This document shows positions 1-8,046 of a stretch of 64,000 bases of DNA, piece by piece (position 1 is the stretch's first letter; every line of letters starts with the position of its first letter). This DNA comes from Egicoccus sp. AB-alg2 (GTDB lineage Bacteria > Actinomycetota > Nitriliruptoria > Nitriliruptorales > Nitriliruptoraceae). Where the stretch lies: contig NZ_JBGUAX010000013.1 of NCBI RefSeq assembly GCF_041821065.1, positions 1 to 64,000 on the forward strand, in the 5' to 3' direction. A program made the translations under genes and the position numbers. The notes under the pieces were generated by a model. That model was not told where the DNA came from, searched no databases, and was given only the letters and a program-made list of their open reading frames with translations.

Positions 1-48
1 GCTAACCCTCCCGGTCGGGATGTCGTCGCCTGATCCTACGGAAACCGC

Positions 49-3000
49 TCACCGTTGTCGGGCGGCGACGCTGACCAGAGTGCGGCGTTCTCCGTCACTG
101 ATCACCCCGTCGTCCCGCAGGGCGTTCGCCACCTCGACGACGTGCGCCACGAAGGCACCGTGATCGGGGTGCGCCTGGTCGTCGCCGATCAGGTCGTTGA
201 TGGTGCAGCCGTCACCGCGGTCGCGGTTGGGGACGCCGGTGTCCGTGCCGCGGATCACCACCGTCGCCCGGGCGTCCGGCTGCGGGCAGGGACCGCACCC
301 CTCGGGGGTGGCCGCCACCTCGCCCAGCCCGCTCGGACGCAGCGCGGCGTCGGCCGTCAGGAGCAGCTTGTCCAGCGCCGCACCAGGCTCCCGGTTGCGG
401 AACCACAGGGTGTGGCGGCCGGCCGTCAGCGACACCGTGCCCGGGTTGCGCCAGTTCCAGTCGCCGGCGCCCACGCCGGCCTGTACCAGCGGTTCGCCGT
501 CGACCTGCAGCCACAGCGAGTCCGACGAGGAGTCGAAGCCGCGTCCGAGGTACCACAGCGCGTACTCGCCGGCGTCGGCCACCTCGAGGTCGTACCGGAG
601 CCAGTCGCTGGCCGGCGCGTCCCTGTCGGCGTCCGGCGAGAGCTGGATCCACCCTCCGCCGGCGCGGTCCGGGTCCTCGTGCACGATCCATTCGCCGCCG
701 ACCTCCGACGGCTGCTCCGCCTCGATCCACAGGGGGGTGTCGGTGCCGAGGGTGTAGGTCTGGGTGCAGCCGACCGTGACGGTGACCGTCGTGGACCGAC
801 GGCTCGCGCCGTCGGCGTTCAGGGCGACGACCGCGTACGTGTAGGTCGCACCCGCTTCGACGTCCTCGTCGACGAAGGTGGTCGACGTCAGCTCCTCCGC
901 GACCGGGTCCCAGCCGCCCTCGTGTTGCTGCGTGCGCACGACGGTGTAGGTGTCGGCGTCGTCGGCCGGCGTCCACGTGAGTTCGATGGCGCCCTCGCGC
1001 CCGGTCGCCGACAGCTCCGTGGGGGTCGCCGGCGGCTGCGGCTGCGGCTCGTCGTCCGGGCAGCCGGGCACGGGCAGCGCGTCGCCACCCAGCCCCGATG
1101 GCGTGTGCCCGGACATCGTGAGCAGGAACTTGTCCACGTTGGAGCCGGGCTTGCGGGCCTTCAGGTACAGGGTGACCCGCCCCTCGGGCAACGTGACCCG
1201 GTTGGCGCTGGTGGACAGACGCCAGCCCCACTCGCGCGGCAGGTTGAACTGCGCGGAGGGCGGCGCGTCACCGACGGCGACCCAGTACGAGTCCGAGTCC
1301 GCGTCGGGCCCGTAGCCCAGCGCGAGCATGCGGTACTCGCCCGCCACGGCGACGTCGAGCTCGTACGCCGCCCACGCATCGGTGTCGACGTCGTCCTTGG
1401 GCGCCGTCGGACCGGCCTGCAGGTAGGCCCCGCCGCTGCGGTCCGGGTCGTGCACGACGTGCAGGTCGCCGGAGACCTCCTGGAACCCCTCGGCCTCGAT
1501 GAAGCTAAGGTCGGTGCCGTTGACGGGGTAGGCGTCGACGCAGGCGTCCTCGCAGGGCGTCGGCGCGGTCGCCTCGCCGCCCAGGCCGGTGGGCGTGTAG
1601 CGGGTGTCCTGAACGAGCAGCAGCTTGTCGATCCGGGCGCCGGTCTCGCGATGGTGGACGGTCAGCGTCTGGAACCCGCCGTCGAGGTGGGCGACGCTGG
1701 CCGCGGTCTTCCACCGCCACTGCCGCGAGTTGTCCATGATGGCCTGGAACGGCTCCTGGGCGTCCACCTGGATCCAGAAGCTGTCGGAGCTGGCGTCGTC
1801 GCCCTGGGCGAGCAACCACACGCGGTACGCGCCCGGCTCGTCCACCTGCAGGTCGAAGCGCAGGTAGTCCTGGCCGCTCGGCGCCGAGCCGGCGCCGCCG
1901 CCGCCCTGCGACTGCAGGTAGGCGCCGCCGGAGCGGTCCGGGTCCTCGTGTCGCTCGAACGCGCCGGCGAGTGCGGCGTGGTCCTCCGCCTCGAAGTAGT
2001 TCGGCGCCTCGCCGGAGATCGCGATGGTGGGGGTGCAGCCGGCGATCGCCAAGGCCTCACGTGACGCCGGACCGGTGCCCGAGTCGTTGGTCGCGTGGAC
2101 GACGTAGTAGTAGGTGTCGCCGTCCGTGACCGCCGTGTCCGCCCAGCGGGTGGCGGTCAGCCCCTCGGCGACCGCGGTGTAGGGCCCGCCCGGCGTGGTG
2201 GCCCGCCGCACCTCGTAGCTGGTGGCGCGAGGCGCGGGATCCCAGGTGAGCGTGACCTCGCCGGGAGCGCGGTCCGAGCGCAGTCCGGTCGGGGCGTCGG
2301 GGGCCTCGGCGAACGGTCGGGTGACGACGGCGTCCGACGGTGCGCTGGCACCGGCGGCGTTCTCGGCGACGATCGCGTACCGGTAGGTCGTGCCGTTGGT
2401 CAGGCCGGTGTCGGTGAACGCGGTGTCCGTGACCGTGGCCACCTCGGCGAACTCGCCGTCGCCGGTGGCACGCAGGACCCGGTAGCCGTCGGCGTCGACG
2501 GCGCGGTTCCAGCTCAGCTGCACCGTCGAGTCCGACGGCACGGCGTGCAGGCCGGTCGGCGCGTCGGGGGCCGTCAGCCCGGCCCGGACCGTCACCGGGT
2601 CCGACGGCGCGCTGGCACCCGCCTCGTTGCGGGCGACCACGCGGTAGGTGTGGTCGCTGCCGGCGACCACGTCGGTGTCACGGAAGGCCGGGCCGGTGAC
2701 GGTCGCGACCGCCGCCTCCTCGCCGCCGTCCACCGACCGCAGCACCTCGTAGTCGACCGCGCCCGGTGACGCGGACCAGGTCAGCTCCACGCCGCCGTCA
2801 CGGGCGCGCCCGTCCAGTCCCGTCGGGGTGGCGGGTGCCTCCGCGGCCGCGGAGAAGGTCACCTCGACGTCGCCGCCCGCCGGCAGCTGCAGGGTGGCGC
2901 GCCCGTCGGCGACGTCGACCGTGACGGGCTCGCGGTCCAGCGTCGCGCCGGTCACCGAGCGGCCCGTGGGGACGGTGAGGGTGAGGGCCGTCGCGTCGTC

Positions 3001-5256
3001 GGTGTCGCGGGCCACCTGCCCGTGCCAGGCGCGCGGGTCGGACACGTCCAGGGCCACCGCGACCGGCCGGTCCGTGGTGACGACCGTGTCGCCGCCGACT
3101 GCCAGGGCGGTGAGGTCACGACCGGCAACGTGCTGCAGCGCGTCGCCGACCCGCCGGGCCCAGACGAAGCTCGCCTCCGCCTGCAGGCCGTCGACGTCCA
3201 GCGGACCAGCCGCCGCGCGTGCCGCGACGACGTCGGTGCCCTCGTCGACGGTGACGCGGGCCGCCAGCACCTCCCCGGACGACAGGTCGTCGAACGCCGG
3301 CGCCGTCGCGTCGATCGCGCCGGGGACGAGGACCTTGAGGTACTGCGCGTCGGTCCCGGTCTGGGTGATCTCGAGCTTGGTGACGTCCTCGACGTCCGTC
3401 GACGGGTCCGGGTACTGCGGGCCCGCTCGGTTCGAGCCGTCGCCGTAGGGGTTGAAGCGGCCGGGCGCGGTGCCCACCGTGGCGTCGGTGGGGAGCACGA
3501 AGGCGTGCATGCGCGCGGCGTCACCCCACGGCCCCTCCTCCGTCGTCCACTGCCAGCGGGAGCCGGCGCCGACCACCTCACCACGGTTGTGGTAGCGCGA
3601 CACCCACGTCTTGTCGGTGGTCGCCTCGAGCGAGTCGGTGACGACGAAGTAGTCCTGGCCCGGGAACGCCAATGCGCGGGTGTGCCGGGCGTCCTGGTCG
3701 TCCCAGTAGGGGGCCGACTTCTGCGCGAAGTCGAAGAAGCCCGTGTCAAGGAAGTGCGACGTCGGGTCGGGGTCGCCCAGCGCGGACCCGTCGGCCGTGA
3801 TGACGTTGTGGTGCTCCGGGCCCTTCCACTCGTTGCGGCCGCTGAAGCGCTGCGGCCCGAAACCGTTGTCGTTGGCGAGGATGGTGTTCTCCGCCTCGAT
3901 CAGGAACTGCAGCGCGTCCGCGTGGTCGTGGTTGTTGCTCATCGCCGTGCCCTCGAAGTAGGCCCAGCGGGTGTGCGGCTGCGCGAAGTCCCAGTCGCTG
4001 CGGAAGACCGTGGCGCCGCCGCGCGGGCCCGCGTCGAAGTCGACCGTGCCGCTGGCCTCGGGCTGGACCTCGGCGAGGGTCACGTCGTAGAGCACGATCT
4101 CGTCCGGCCAGGCGTAGTACTGGTTGCGGGCGCCGGTGAAGTCGTCCGGGTAGCGCACCGGCTCGTGGTCGGTGGCGAAGAAGCGCCACTGGAACAGCTC
4201 ACCGAGGCTCGCGCCGGGGTGCAGGTCGGTGGGCGTGTCGGCGTAGGCGGACGCGACCGTCATGAGCCAGGTGTGCTTGTACCAACCGTCCTCGACGTTG
4301 GGGGTCCAGCCCTTCGGGTTCGAGGTCTTCAGCTGCCACTCGAACGCGGGCTGCAGCAGCGGGAACAGGTCCTGCCCGGCGGCGTTCTTGTAGTGCCACA
4401 GGAACGGCGTCGAGTTGATGACCGTGAAGATCCAGTAGTAGCCGCCGCCGTCGCGGTGGATGCCGTCGCGCGTGAACATGTACTTCCACACGCGGTGGAG
4501 GTTGGCCATGCCCTTGTCGAGGTAGGCCTGCGCGTCGGGGTCCTCCGCGAACGCCATCGCCCACGACCCCTGGGCGGCCCCGACCTTCGAGCGGTGGTTG
4601 TGGCTGCGCACGCTCTCGCGGTCGAGGTACTCGTCCATCCAGTCCGCGCCGACCTTGATCGCGTCCCGCATCGCCTGCACGTCGTCGGCGGGGATCGGTG
4701 GCACGTCGTCCGCGACGCCCTCGGCCATGACCCAGTCGTAGGCGACCGCGTAGTTGGTCATCTGCATCGCCACGTACTGGTCGGTGGTCTGCAGCTGCTC
4801 GTAGGCCGCCTTCAGGTTCGCCACCGCCTGGTCGCGGTAGCGCACGTCGCCGGTGACGACCCAGGTGAACGACAGGGCCTTGGCGGCCTTGGTCTTCACG
4901 TCGTCGTTCGTGCTCACCGGCTCGGTGAGCCAGCGGTCCGCGTCGGTGCGGATGCGGTCCCAGTTGCCCGCGTAGAAGCCGTGCGGGTCCTCCCGGTCGC
5001 CGAGCGCCCGCGCGCGGATCTCGGGGATCTCCTCGGCGGTGAAGTACAGGCTCGGATGCGCCTCCGCGTCCGGCAGCACGCCCGTGTCGGGGACCACGAT
5101 GCCCTCCCACCAGGCCTCGTCGGGGTCGTCGCCGGTCGATTCGCCCGGGATCAACGGCGGACTGGCGGCCAGCGCCGGTGGCGGCACACTGCCGACCAGC
5201 AGTGCCAGGACCAGGGCGGCCACGACGACGAACGGGCGGCGCACGGCGAGGGACAC
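49..5256 (-). CDS. Secreted modular heparinase II/III-like polysaccharide lyase (1735 aa)
   Basis: Probably an extracellular lyase acting on a uronic-acid polysaccharide. Residues 1-31 form a signal peptide. Residues about 60-370 look like the alpha/alpha-toroid of alginate lyase/heparinase families and include a SHNHR motif at 218-222, the usual site of the catalytic Asn/His. Residues about 400-800 look like the heparinase II/III beta-sandwich, with NNHDHAD at 441-447. Then come three fibronectin III domains (about 809-1075), two related carbohydrate-binding-like modules (about 1085-1355), a fourth FN3 (about 1365-1450), a third copy of the module (about 1460-1590) and a C-terminal domain containing GCTINDLI. 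The GTG start at 5256 is preceded by a GGGAG-type ribosome site and two operator dyads. It lies next to the IclR gene and the KDG operon, so I infer the same pathway. The exact substrate (alginate, glycosaminoglycan or other) cannot be read from the sequence. Confidence 0.88.
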   Translation of the reverse strand: MSLAVRRPFVVVAALVLALLVGSVPPPALAASPPLIPGESTGDDPDEAWWEGIVVPDTGVLPDAEAHPSLYFTAEEIPEIRARALGDREDPHGFYAGNWDRIRTDADRWLTEPVSTNDDVKTKAAKALSFTWVVTGDVRYRDQAVANLKAAYEQLQTTDQYVAMQMTNYAVAYDWVMAEGVADDVPPIPADDVQAMRDAIKVGADWMDEYLDRESVRSHNHRSKVGAAQGSWAMAFAEDPDAQAYLDKGMANLHRVWKYMFTRDGIHRDGGGYYWIFTVINSTPFLWHYKNAAGQDLFPLLQPAFEWQLKTSNPKGWTPNVEDGWYKHTWLMTVASAYADTPTDLHPGASLGELFQWRFFATDHEPVRYPDDFTGARNQYYAWPDEIVLYDVTLAEVQPEASGTVDFDAGPRGGATVFRSDWDFAQPHTRWAYFEGTAMSNNHDHADALQFLIEAENTILANDNGFGPQRFSGRNEWKGPEHHNVITADGSALGDPDPTSHFLDTGFFDFAQKSAPYWDDQDARHTRALAFPGQDYFVVTDSLEATTDKTWVSRYHNRGEVVGAGSRWQWTTEEGPWGDAARMHAFVLPTDATVGTAPGRFNPYGDGSNRAGPQYPDPSTDVEDVTKLEITQTGTDAQYLKVLVPGAIDATAPAFDDLSSGEVLAARVTVDEGTDVVAARAAAGPLDVDGLQAEASFVWARRVGDALQHVAGRDLTALAVGGDTVVTTDRPVAVALDVSDPRAWHGQVARDTDDATALTLTVPTGRSVTGATLDREPVTVDVADGRATLQLPAGGDVEVTFSAAAEAPATPTGLDGRARDGGVELTWSASPGAVDYEVLRSVDGGEEAAVATVTGPAFRDTDVVAGSDHTYRVVARNEAGASAPSDPVTVRAGLTAPDAPTGLHAVPSDSTVQLSWNRAVDADGYRVLRATGDGEFAEVATVTDTAFTDTGLTNGTTYRYAIVAENAAGASAPSDAVVTRPFAEAPDAPTGLRSDRAPGEVTLTWDPAPRATSYEVRRATTPGGPYTAVAEGLTATRWADTAVTDGDTYYYVVHATNDSGTGPASREALAIAGCTPTIAISGEAPNYFEAEDHAALAGAFERHEDPDRSGGAYLQSQGGGGAGSAPSGQDYLRFDLQVDEPGAYRVWLLAQGDDASSDSFWIQVDAQEPFQAIMDNSRQWRWKTAASVAHLDGGFQTLTVHHRETGARIDKLLLVQDTRYTPTGLGGEATAPTPCEDACVDAYPVNGTDLSFIEAEGFQEVSGDLHVVHDPDRSGGAYLQAGPTAPKDDVDTDAWAAYELDVAVAGEYRMLALGYGPDADSDSYWVAVGDAPPSAQFNLPREWGWRLSTSANRVTLPEGRVTLYLKARKPGSNVDKFLLTMSGHTPSGLGGDALPVPGCPDDEPQPQPPATPTELSATGREGAIELTWTPADDADTYTVVRTQQHEGGWDPVAEELTSTTFVDEDVEAGATYTYAVVALNADGASRRSTTVTVTVGCTQTYTLGTDTPLWIEAEQPSEVGGEWIVHEDPDRAGGGWIQLSPDADRDAPASDWLRYDLEVADAGEYALWYLGRGFDSSSDSLWLQVDGEPLVQAGVGAGDWNWRNPGTVSLTAGRHTLWFRNREPGAALDKLLLTADAALRPSGLGEVAATPEGCGPCPQPDARATVVIRGTDTGVPNRDRGDGCTINDLIGDDQAHPDHGAFVAHVVEVANALRDDGVISDGERRTLVSVAARQR

Positions 5257-5282
5257 GATCGAGCTCCCGACTCTCTCCTGAG

Positions 5283-5319
5283 CGTTCGCATATACGAACG
5301 CTGTTCACGAGTCAGAACC
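5283..5319. promoter_or_regulatory. Tandem IclR-type operator upstream of the secreted lyase
   Basis: There are two dyads of the form GTTC-N8-GAAC. The first, CGTTCGCATATACGAACG (5283-5300), is part of a 22-bp inverted repeat at 5281-5302 whose 8-bp arms match perfectly around CATATA. The second, TGTTCACGAGTCAGAACC, is at 5302-5319. The centres are 19 bp apart. The pair lies 27-63 bases upstream of the GTG start and matches the pair in front of kdgK. I infer binding by the adjacent IclR regulator. Confidence 0.75.
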
Positions 5320-5436
5320 CTAAGCCGATCACCCCGTCGTCCGGTAGGGGGTGACACCGGCGTGCTGCGCCACGCGCACGCCGCGGTGGCCTGTTCGCAC
5401 AGGCGCCCACCACAGGCGGGCCAGCGCGCCGCGCGA

Positions 5437-6219
5437 TCAGCGGGTGCGGAACCCCAACGCGGACTCGGCCCGGACCCGGGCACGTTGCATCGCCTCGACG
5501 ATCTCCGTCTCCACCTGCGGTGTGAGCCGGATCATCGGCACCGAGCAGCTGATGGCGTCGCGCACCAGGCCCTCGCGGCGCAGTGGCACGGCGATGCACC
5601 GGATGCCCTCGGTGTTCTCCTCGTTGTCGAGCGCGTAGCCGCGTTCACGGGTGAGTGCGAGCTCGTCGCGCAGGCGGCCGTGGTCGACGATCGTGTTGGG
5701 CGTCAGGCGCCGCAGCTCGTCGGGCAGCATCACGCGCACCGCGTCCGGGTCCTGCATCGACAGCACCGCCTTGCCCAGGGCGGTCGCGTGCGCGGGCAGG
5801 CGCCGGCCGATCGCGGAGAACAGCCGCAGGGGGTGCCGGGACTCGCGCTTGGCGAGGTAGACGATGTCGGCGCCGTCGAGCCGACCGAGGTGCACCGTCT
5901 CGCCGACCTCGTCCGCGAGCTGGTCGAGGGCGTCACGGGTCAGCGCCACGACGTCGTCGCTGTCCACGTAGGACGCGCCGACCAGCAGTGCCCGCACGCC
6001 CAGGCCGAAGCGCAGCCCGGACGGGTCGGTCTGGATCCAGCCCATGTCCTGCATGGTGCGCAGGATCGCGTGCAGGCTCGACTTCGGGATCGCCAGGTCG
6101 CGCGCGAGCTCGCCCAGCGTGCGGCGCTCACCGACGGCCGCAAGGTGCTCGAGGATCTCGAGCGTGCGTTCCGAGGACTTGACGGTCCGGAACTGCTCCC
6201 GCGTCTCCATGTCGGTCAT
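5437..6219 (-). CDS. IclR-family transcriptional regulator
   Basis: A 260-residue regulator of normal IclR length. The N-terminal winged helix-turn-helix (about residues 12-75) includes LGELARDLAIPKSSLHAILR, and the rest is the IclR effector-binding domain (about 85-255), with the YLAKRESRHPLRL and family-typical C-terminal ILxxxR stretches. The ATG at 6219 has a strong AGGAGGGG site just upstream. It sits between the secreted lyase and the divergent kdgK operon, and both of those promoters carry the same paired dyads. In IclR/KdgR-type systems the ligand is often a pathway intermediate such as KDG or KDPG. Here that is inferred from context only. Confidence 0.93.
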   Translation of the reverse strand: MTDMETREQFRTVKSSERTLEILEHLAAVGERRTLGELARDLAIPKSSLHAILRTMQDMGWIQTDPSGLRFGLGVRALLVGASYVDSDDVVALTRDALDQLADEVGETVHLGRLDGADIVYLAKRESRHPLRLFSAIGRRLPAHATALGKAVLSMQDPDAVRVMLPDELRRLTPNTIVDHGRLRDELALTRERGYALDNEENTEGIRCIAVPLRREGLVRDAISCSVPMIRLTPQVETEIVEAMQRARVRAESALGFRTR

Positions 6220-6252
6220 GCCCTACCCCTCCTGCCGGCCCCGGCGTATTCC

Positions 6253-6258
6253 ACGCTA
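6253..6258 (-). promoter_or_regulatory. Possible -10 box of the iclR gene (TAGCGT)
   Basis: TAGCGT on the minus strand lies 34 bases upstream of the IclR start. It fits the TANNNT -10 pattern seen before other genes here. No convincing -35 is visible. It does not overlap the operator dyads at 6336-6372. Confidence 0.3.
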
Positions 6259-6309
6259 GTTGGGGCCGCGATCCCGCGCCGGTTCGGTCGCCGACCCCGT
6301 ACCGATGGC

Positions 6310-6339
6310 TTGACGGACGGTGGCCGGTCTGCGTATGTT
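6310..6339 (+). promoter_or_regulatory. Promoter of the kdgK operon
   Basis: TTGACG (6310-6315) and TATGTT (6334-6339), separated by 18 bases, match a vegetative -35/-10 pair. The -10 overlaps the first operator dyad, which begins at 6336. This is a position where a bound regulator would block transcription. Confidence 0.65.
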
Positions 6340-6372
6340 CGCCTACCAGAACGACGTTCGCAAATGTGAACG
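6336..6372. promoter_or_regulatory. Tandem IclR-type operator upstream of kdgK
   Basis: Two GTTC-N8-GAAC dyads are present: TGTTCGCCTACCAGAACG (6336-6353) and CGTTCGCAAATGTGAACG (6355-6372), again with centres 19 bp apart. The second matches the 5283-5300 dyad at 15 of 18 positions. Overlap with the -10 box suggests repression. Confidence 0.75.
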
Positions 6373-6433
6373 CCCGGACGGGGCGTCGAGGAGAGCTTCG
6401 CCGGGTGCGGCGACACGAACGGGTGAGGTGCGC

Positions 6434-7375
6434 GTGGATCTGGTGACCCTGGGCGAGACGCTGGTCTGCCTGAGCGGGCAGGAAACCGGCCGCCTGGAGA
6501 CCGTGCGCACCTTCCGCAAGTCGGTGGGTGGCGCGGAGTCCAACACGGCCATCGGGCTGGCTCGGCTCGGCCTCCGCTCGGCCTGGCTCAGCGGTGTCAG
6601 CCTCGACGGGTTCGGCGAGGAGATCCTGAAGCTCCTGCGCGGCGAAGGCGTGGACGTCGAAGGCGTCGTCCGCGGTCCCCAGCCGACCGGGCTGATGGTC
6701 AAGGAACGCCGCGCCCCCGGTGATGTCCACGTCCACTACTACCGGCAGGGTTCGGCGGCGTCGTACTTCGACGCCGACGACCTCGAGCCGGCCCGCATCA
6801 CCGCGGCACGCCGCCTGCACGTGACCGGCGTGACGCTCGCCCTGGGTGCGGCGCCGCGTCGCGCGGTCCACCGCGCCGTGGAGATCGCCGCGGCCGCGGG
6901 CATGCCGATCAGCTTCGACCCGAACCTGCGGCTCAAGCTGTGGACGGTCGACGAGGCGGTCGCCGCCTGCGCGGAGCTCTTCCCGTACGTGACCGACCTG
7001 CTCTGCAACGAGCAGGAGGCGATGCTGCTGGCCGGCTCCGCCACGCTGGACGCCGCCGTCGAGTCGCTGCTGGACCGGGGTTTCCCGACCATCGTCGTCA
7101 AGCGCGGCGAGTTCGGCGCCGTCGGCTATCGCGACGGTGACGTCGTCCATCAGGAGGCGTGGCCGGTCCAGGCGGTCGACTCCGTCGGTGCGGGCGACGC
7201 GTTCAACGCCGGCTACCTGTACGGGCAACTCACCGACCTGTCGTTCAAGCGGTCGCTCGAGGTGGGCAACTGGACCGCCTCGCACGTCGTCGCCCACATC
7301 GGCGACTACGAGGGCTTCCCGACCGCCGACGACTACCGCACCTGGGTCGACCAGGACGTCGAGGTGACGCGATGA
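6434..7375 (+). CDS. kdgK: 2-keto-3-deoxygluconate kinase (PfkB family)
   Basis: Phosphorylates KDG to KDPG in uronate catabolism. About 313 residues, with the PfkB N-terminal signature (GGAESNTAIGLARLGL) and the C-terminal signature VDSVGAGDAFNAGYLYG, whose GAGD carries the catalytic Asp. The reading frame is open back to an ATG at 6320, but that region holds the -10 box and operators, so I place the start at GTG 6434 (or GTG 6428), just after GGTGAGG. It is the first gene of an operon and overlaps eda by ATGA. PfkB kinases differ in sugar specificity, and the KDG assignment rests on the eda and lyase neighbours. Confidence 0.88.
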   Translation: MDLVTLGETLVCLSGQETGRLETVRTFRKSVGGAESNTAIGLARLGLRSAWLSGVSLDGFGEEILKLLRGEGVDVEGVVRGPQPTGLMVKERRAPGDVHVHYYRQGSAASYFDADDLEPARITAARRLHVTGVTLALGAAPRRAVHRAVEIAAAAGMPISFDPNLRLKLWTVDEAVAACAELFPYVTDLLCNEQEAMLLAGSATLDAAVESLLDRGFPTIVVKRGEFGAVGYRDGDVVHQEAWPVQAVDSVGAGDAFNAGYLYGQLTDLSFKRSLEVGNWTASHVVAHIGDYEGFPTADDYRTWVDQDVEVTR

Positions 7376-8046
7376 GCGCGCTGTTGCGCGGCATCGACGA
7401 CGCGGTCGCGGCGATCGGCGCGACCGGCATCGTCGCGGTCGTCCGCACCGACACGGCCGAGCAGGCCGTGGAGCTGACGCGCGCGGCGGTCTTCGGCGGC
7501 ATCCGGGCGGTGGAGATCACGTTCACCATCCCGGACGCGGCCGAGGCCCTGCGGACGCTGGCGGCCGAGCTGCCCGACGAGGTCGTCCTGGGCGCCGGCA
7601 CGGTGCTCACCATCGACGACCTGGAGACCGCAGCCGCCGCTGGCGCCCGCTTCGCGATGTCGCCACTCGTCGACCCGACGATCGTGGACGCCGGCGCGCG
7701 CGCCGGGCTGGCGGTCGTCCCGGGCGCCATGACGCCCACCGAGGTCGGGGCGGCCCTGCGTGCGGGGGCCCCGGCCGTGAAGATCTTTCCGGCCGCATCG
7801 GTCGGGACGGCGCACCTGTCCGCGCTGCGGCAGGTCTTCCCGGAGGCACGCCTCGTGCCCACCGGGGGCGTCGAGCCGGACGCCGTCCGGCAGTGGAGGA
7901 ACGCGGGGGCCTTCGCGCTCGGCATCGGGGGAGCAATCGACAAGGCAATGCGTCACGGCGGTGTCGCCGCGGTGCACCAACTCTCCGGCCACGTGACCCG
8001 GAACTGGGTCGCGGGCAACACTTCACCGTTGGGAGGCGGCAGATGA
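7372..8046 (+). CDS. eda: KDPG aldolase (2-keto-3-deoxy-6-phosphogluconate aldolase)
   Basis: Splits KDPG into pyruvate and glyceraldehyde-3-phosphate. The 224-residue class I aldolase has the family glutamate in VEITFTIP, the GAGTVL strand, and the Schiff-base lysine in AVKIFPA. The ATG at 7372 overlaps the kdgK stop (ATGA), which indicates translational coupling. The gene also overlaps the following binding-protein gene. The C-terminus is slightly extended (VHQLSGHVTRNW). With kdgK it forms the lower end of the uronate pathway. Confidence 0.93.
   Translation: MSALLRGIDDAVAAIGATGIVAVVRTDTAEQAVELTRAAVFGGIRAVEITFTIPDAAEALRTLAAELPDEVVLGAGTVLTIDDLETAAAAGARFAMSPLVDPTIVDAGARAGLAVVPGAMTPTEVGAALRAGAPAVKIFPAASVGTAHLSALRQVFPEARLVPTGGVEPDAVRQWRNAGAFALGIGGAIDKAMRHGGVAAVHQLSGHVTRNWVAGNTSPLGGGR

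Noticed and set aside
3022-6369. A plus-strand frame of more than 1100 codons opposite the secreted lyase and IclR genes
   Set aside because: It runs antisense across two genes and a promoter region, is Arg/Val/Gly-rich with no domain, and is explained by high GC reducing stop codons.
6320-6433. An upstream ATG (6320) as the kdgK start
   Set aside because: The -10 box and both operator dyads lie downstream of that ATG, so it would not be in the mRNA; a GTG with a ribosome site at 6428-6434 fits the family N-terminus.
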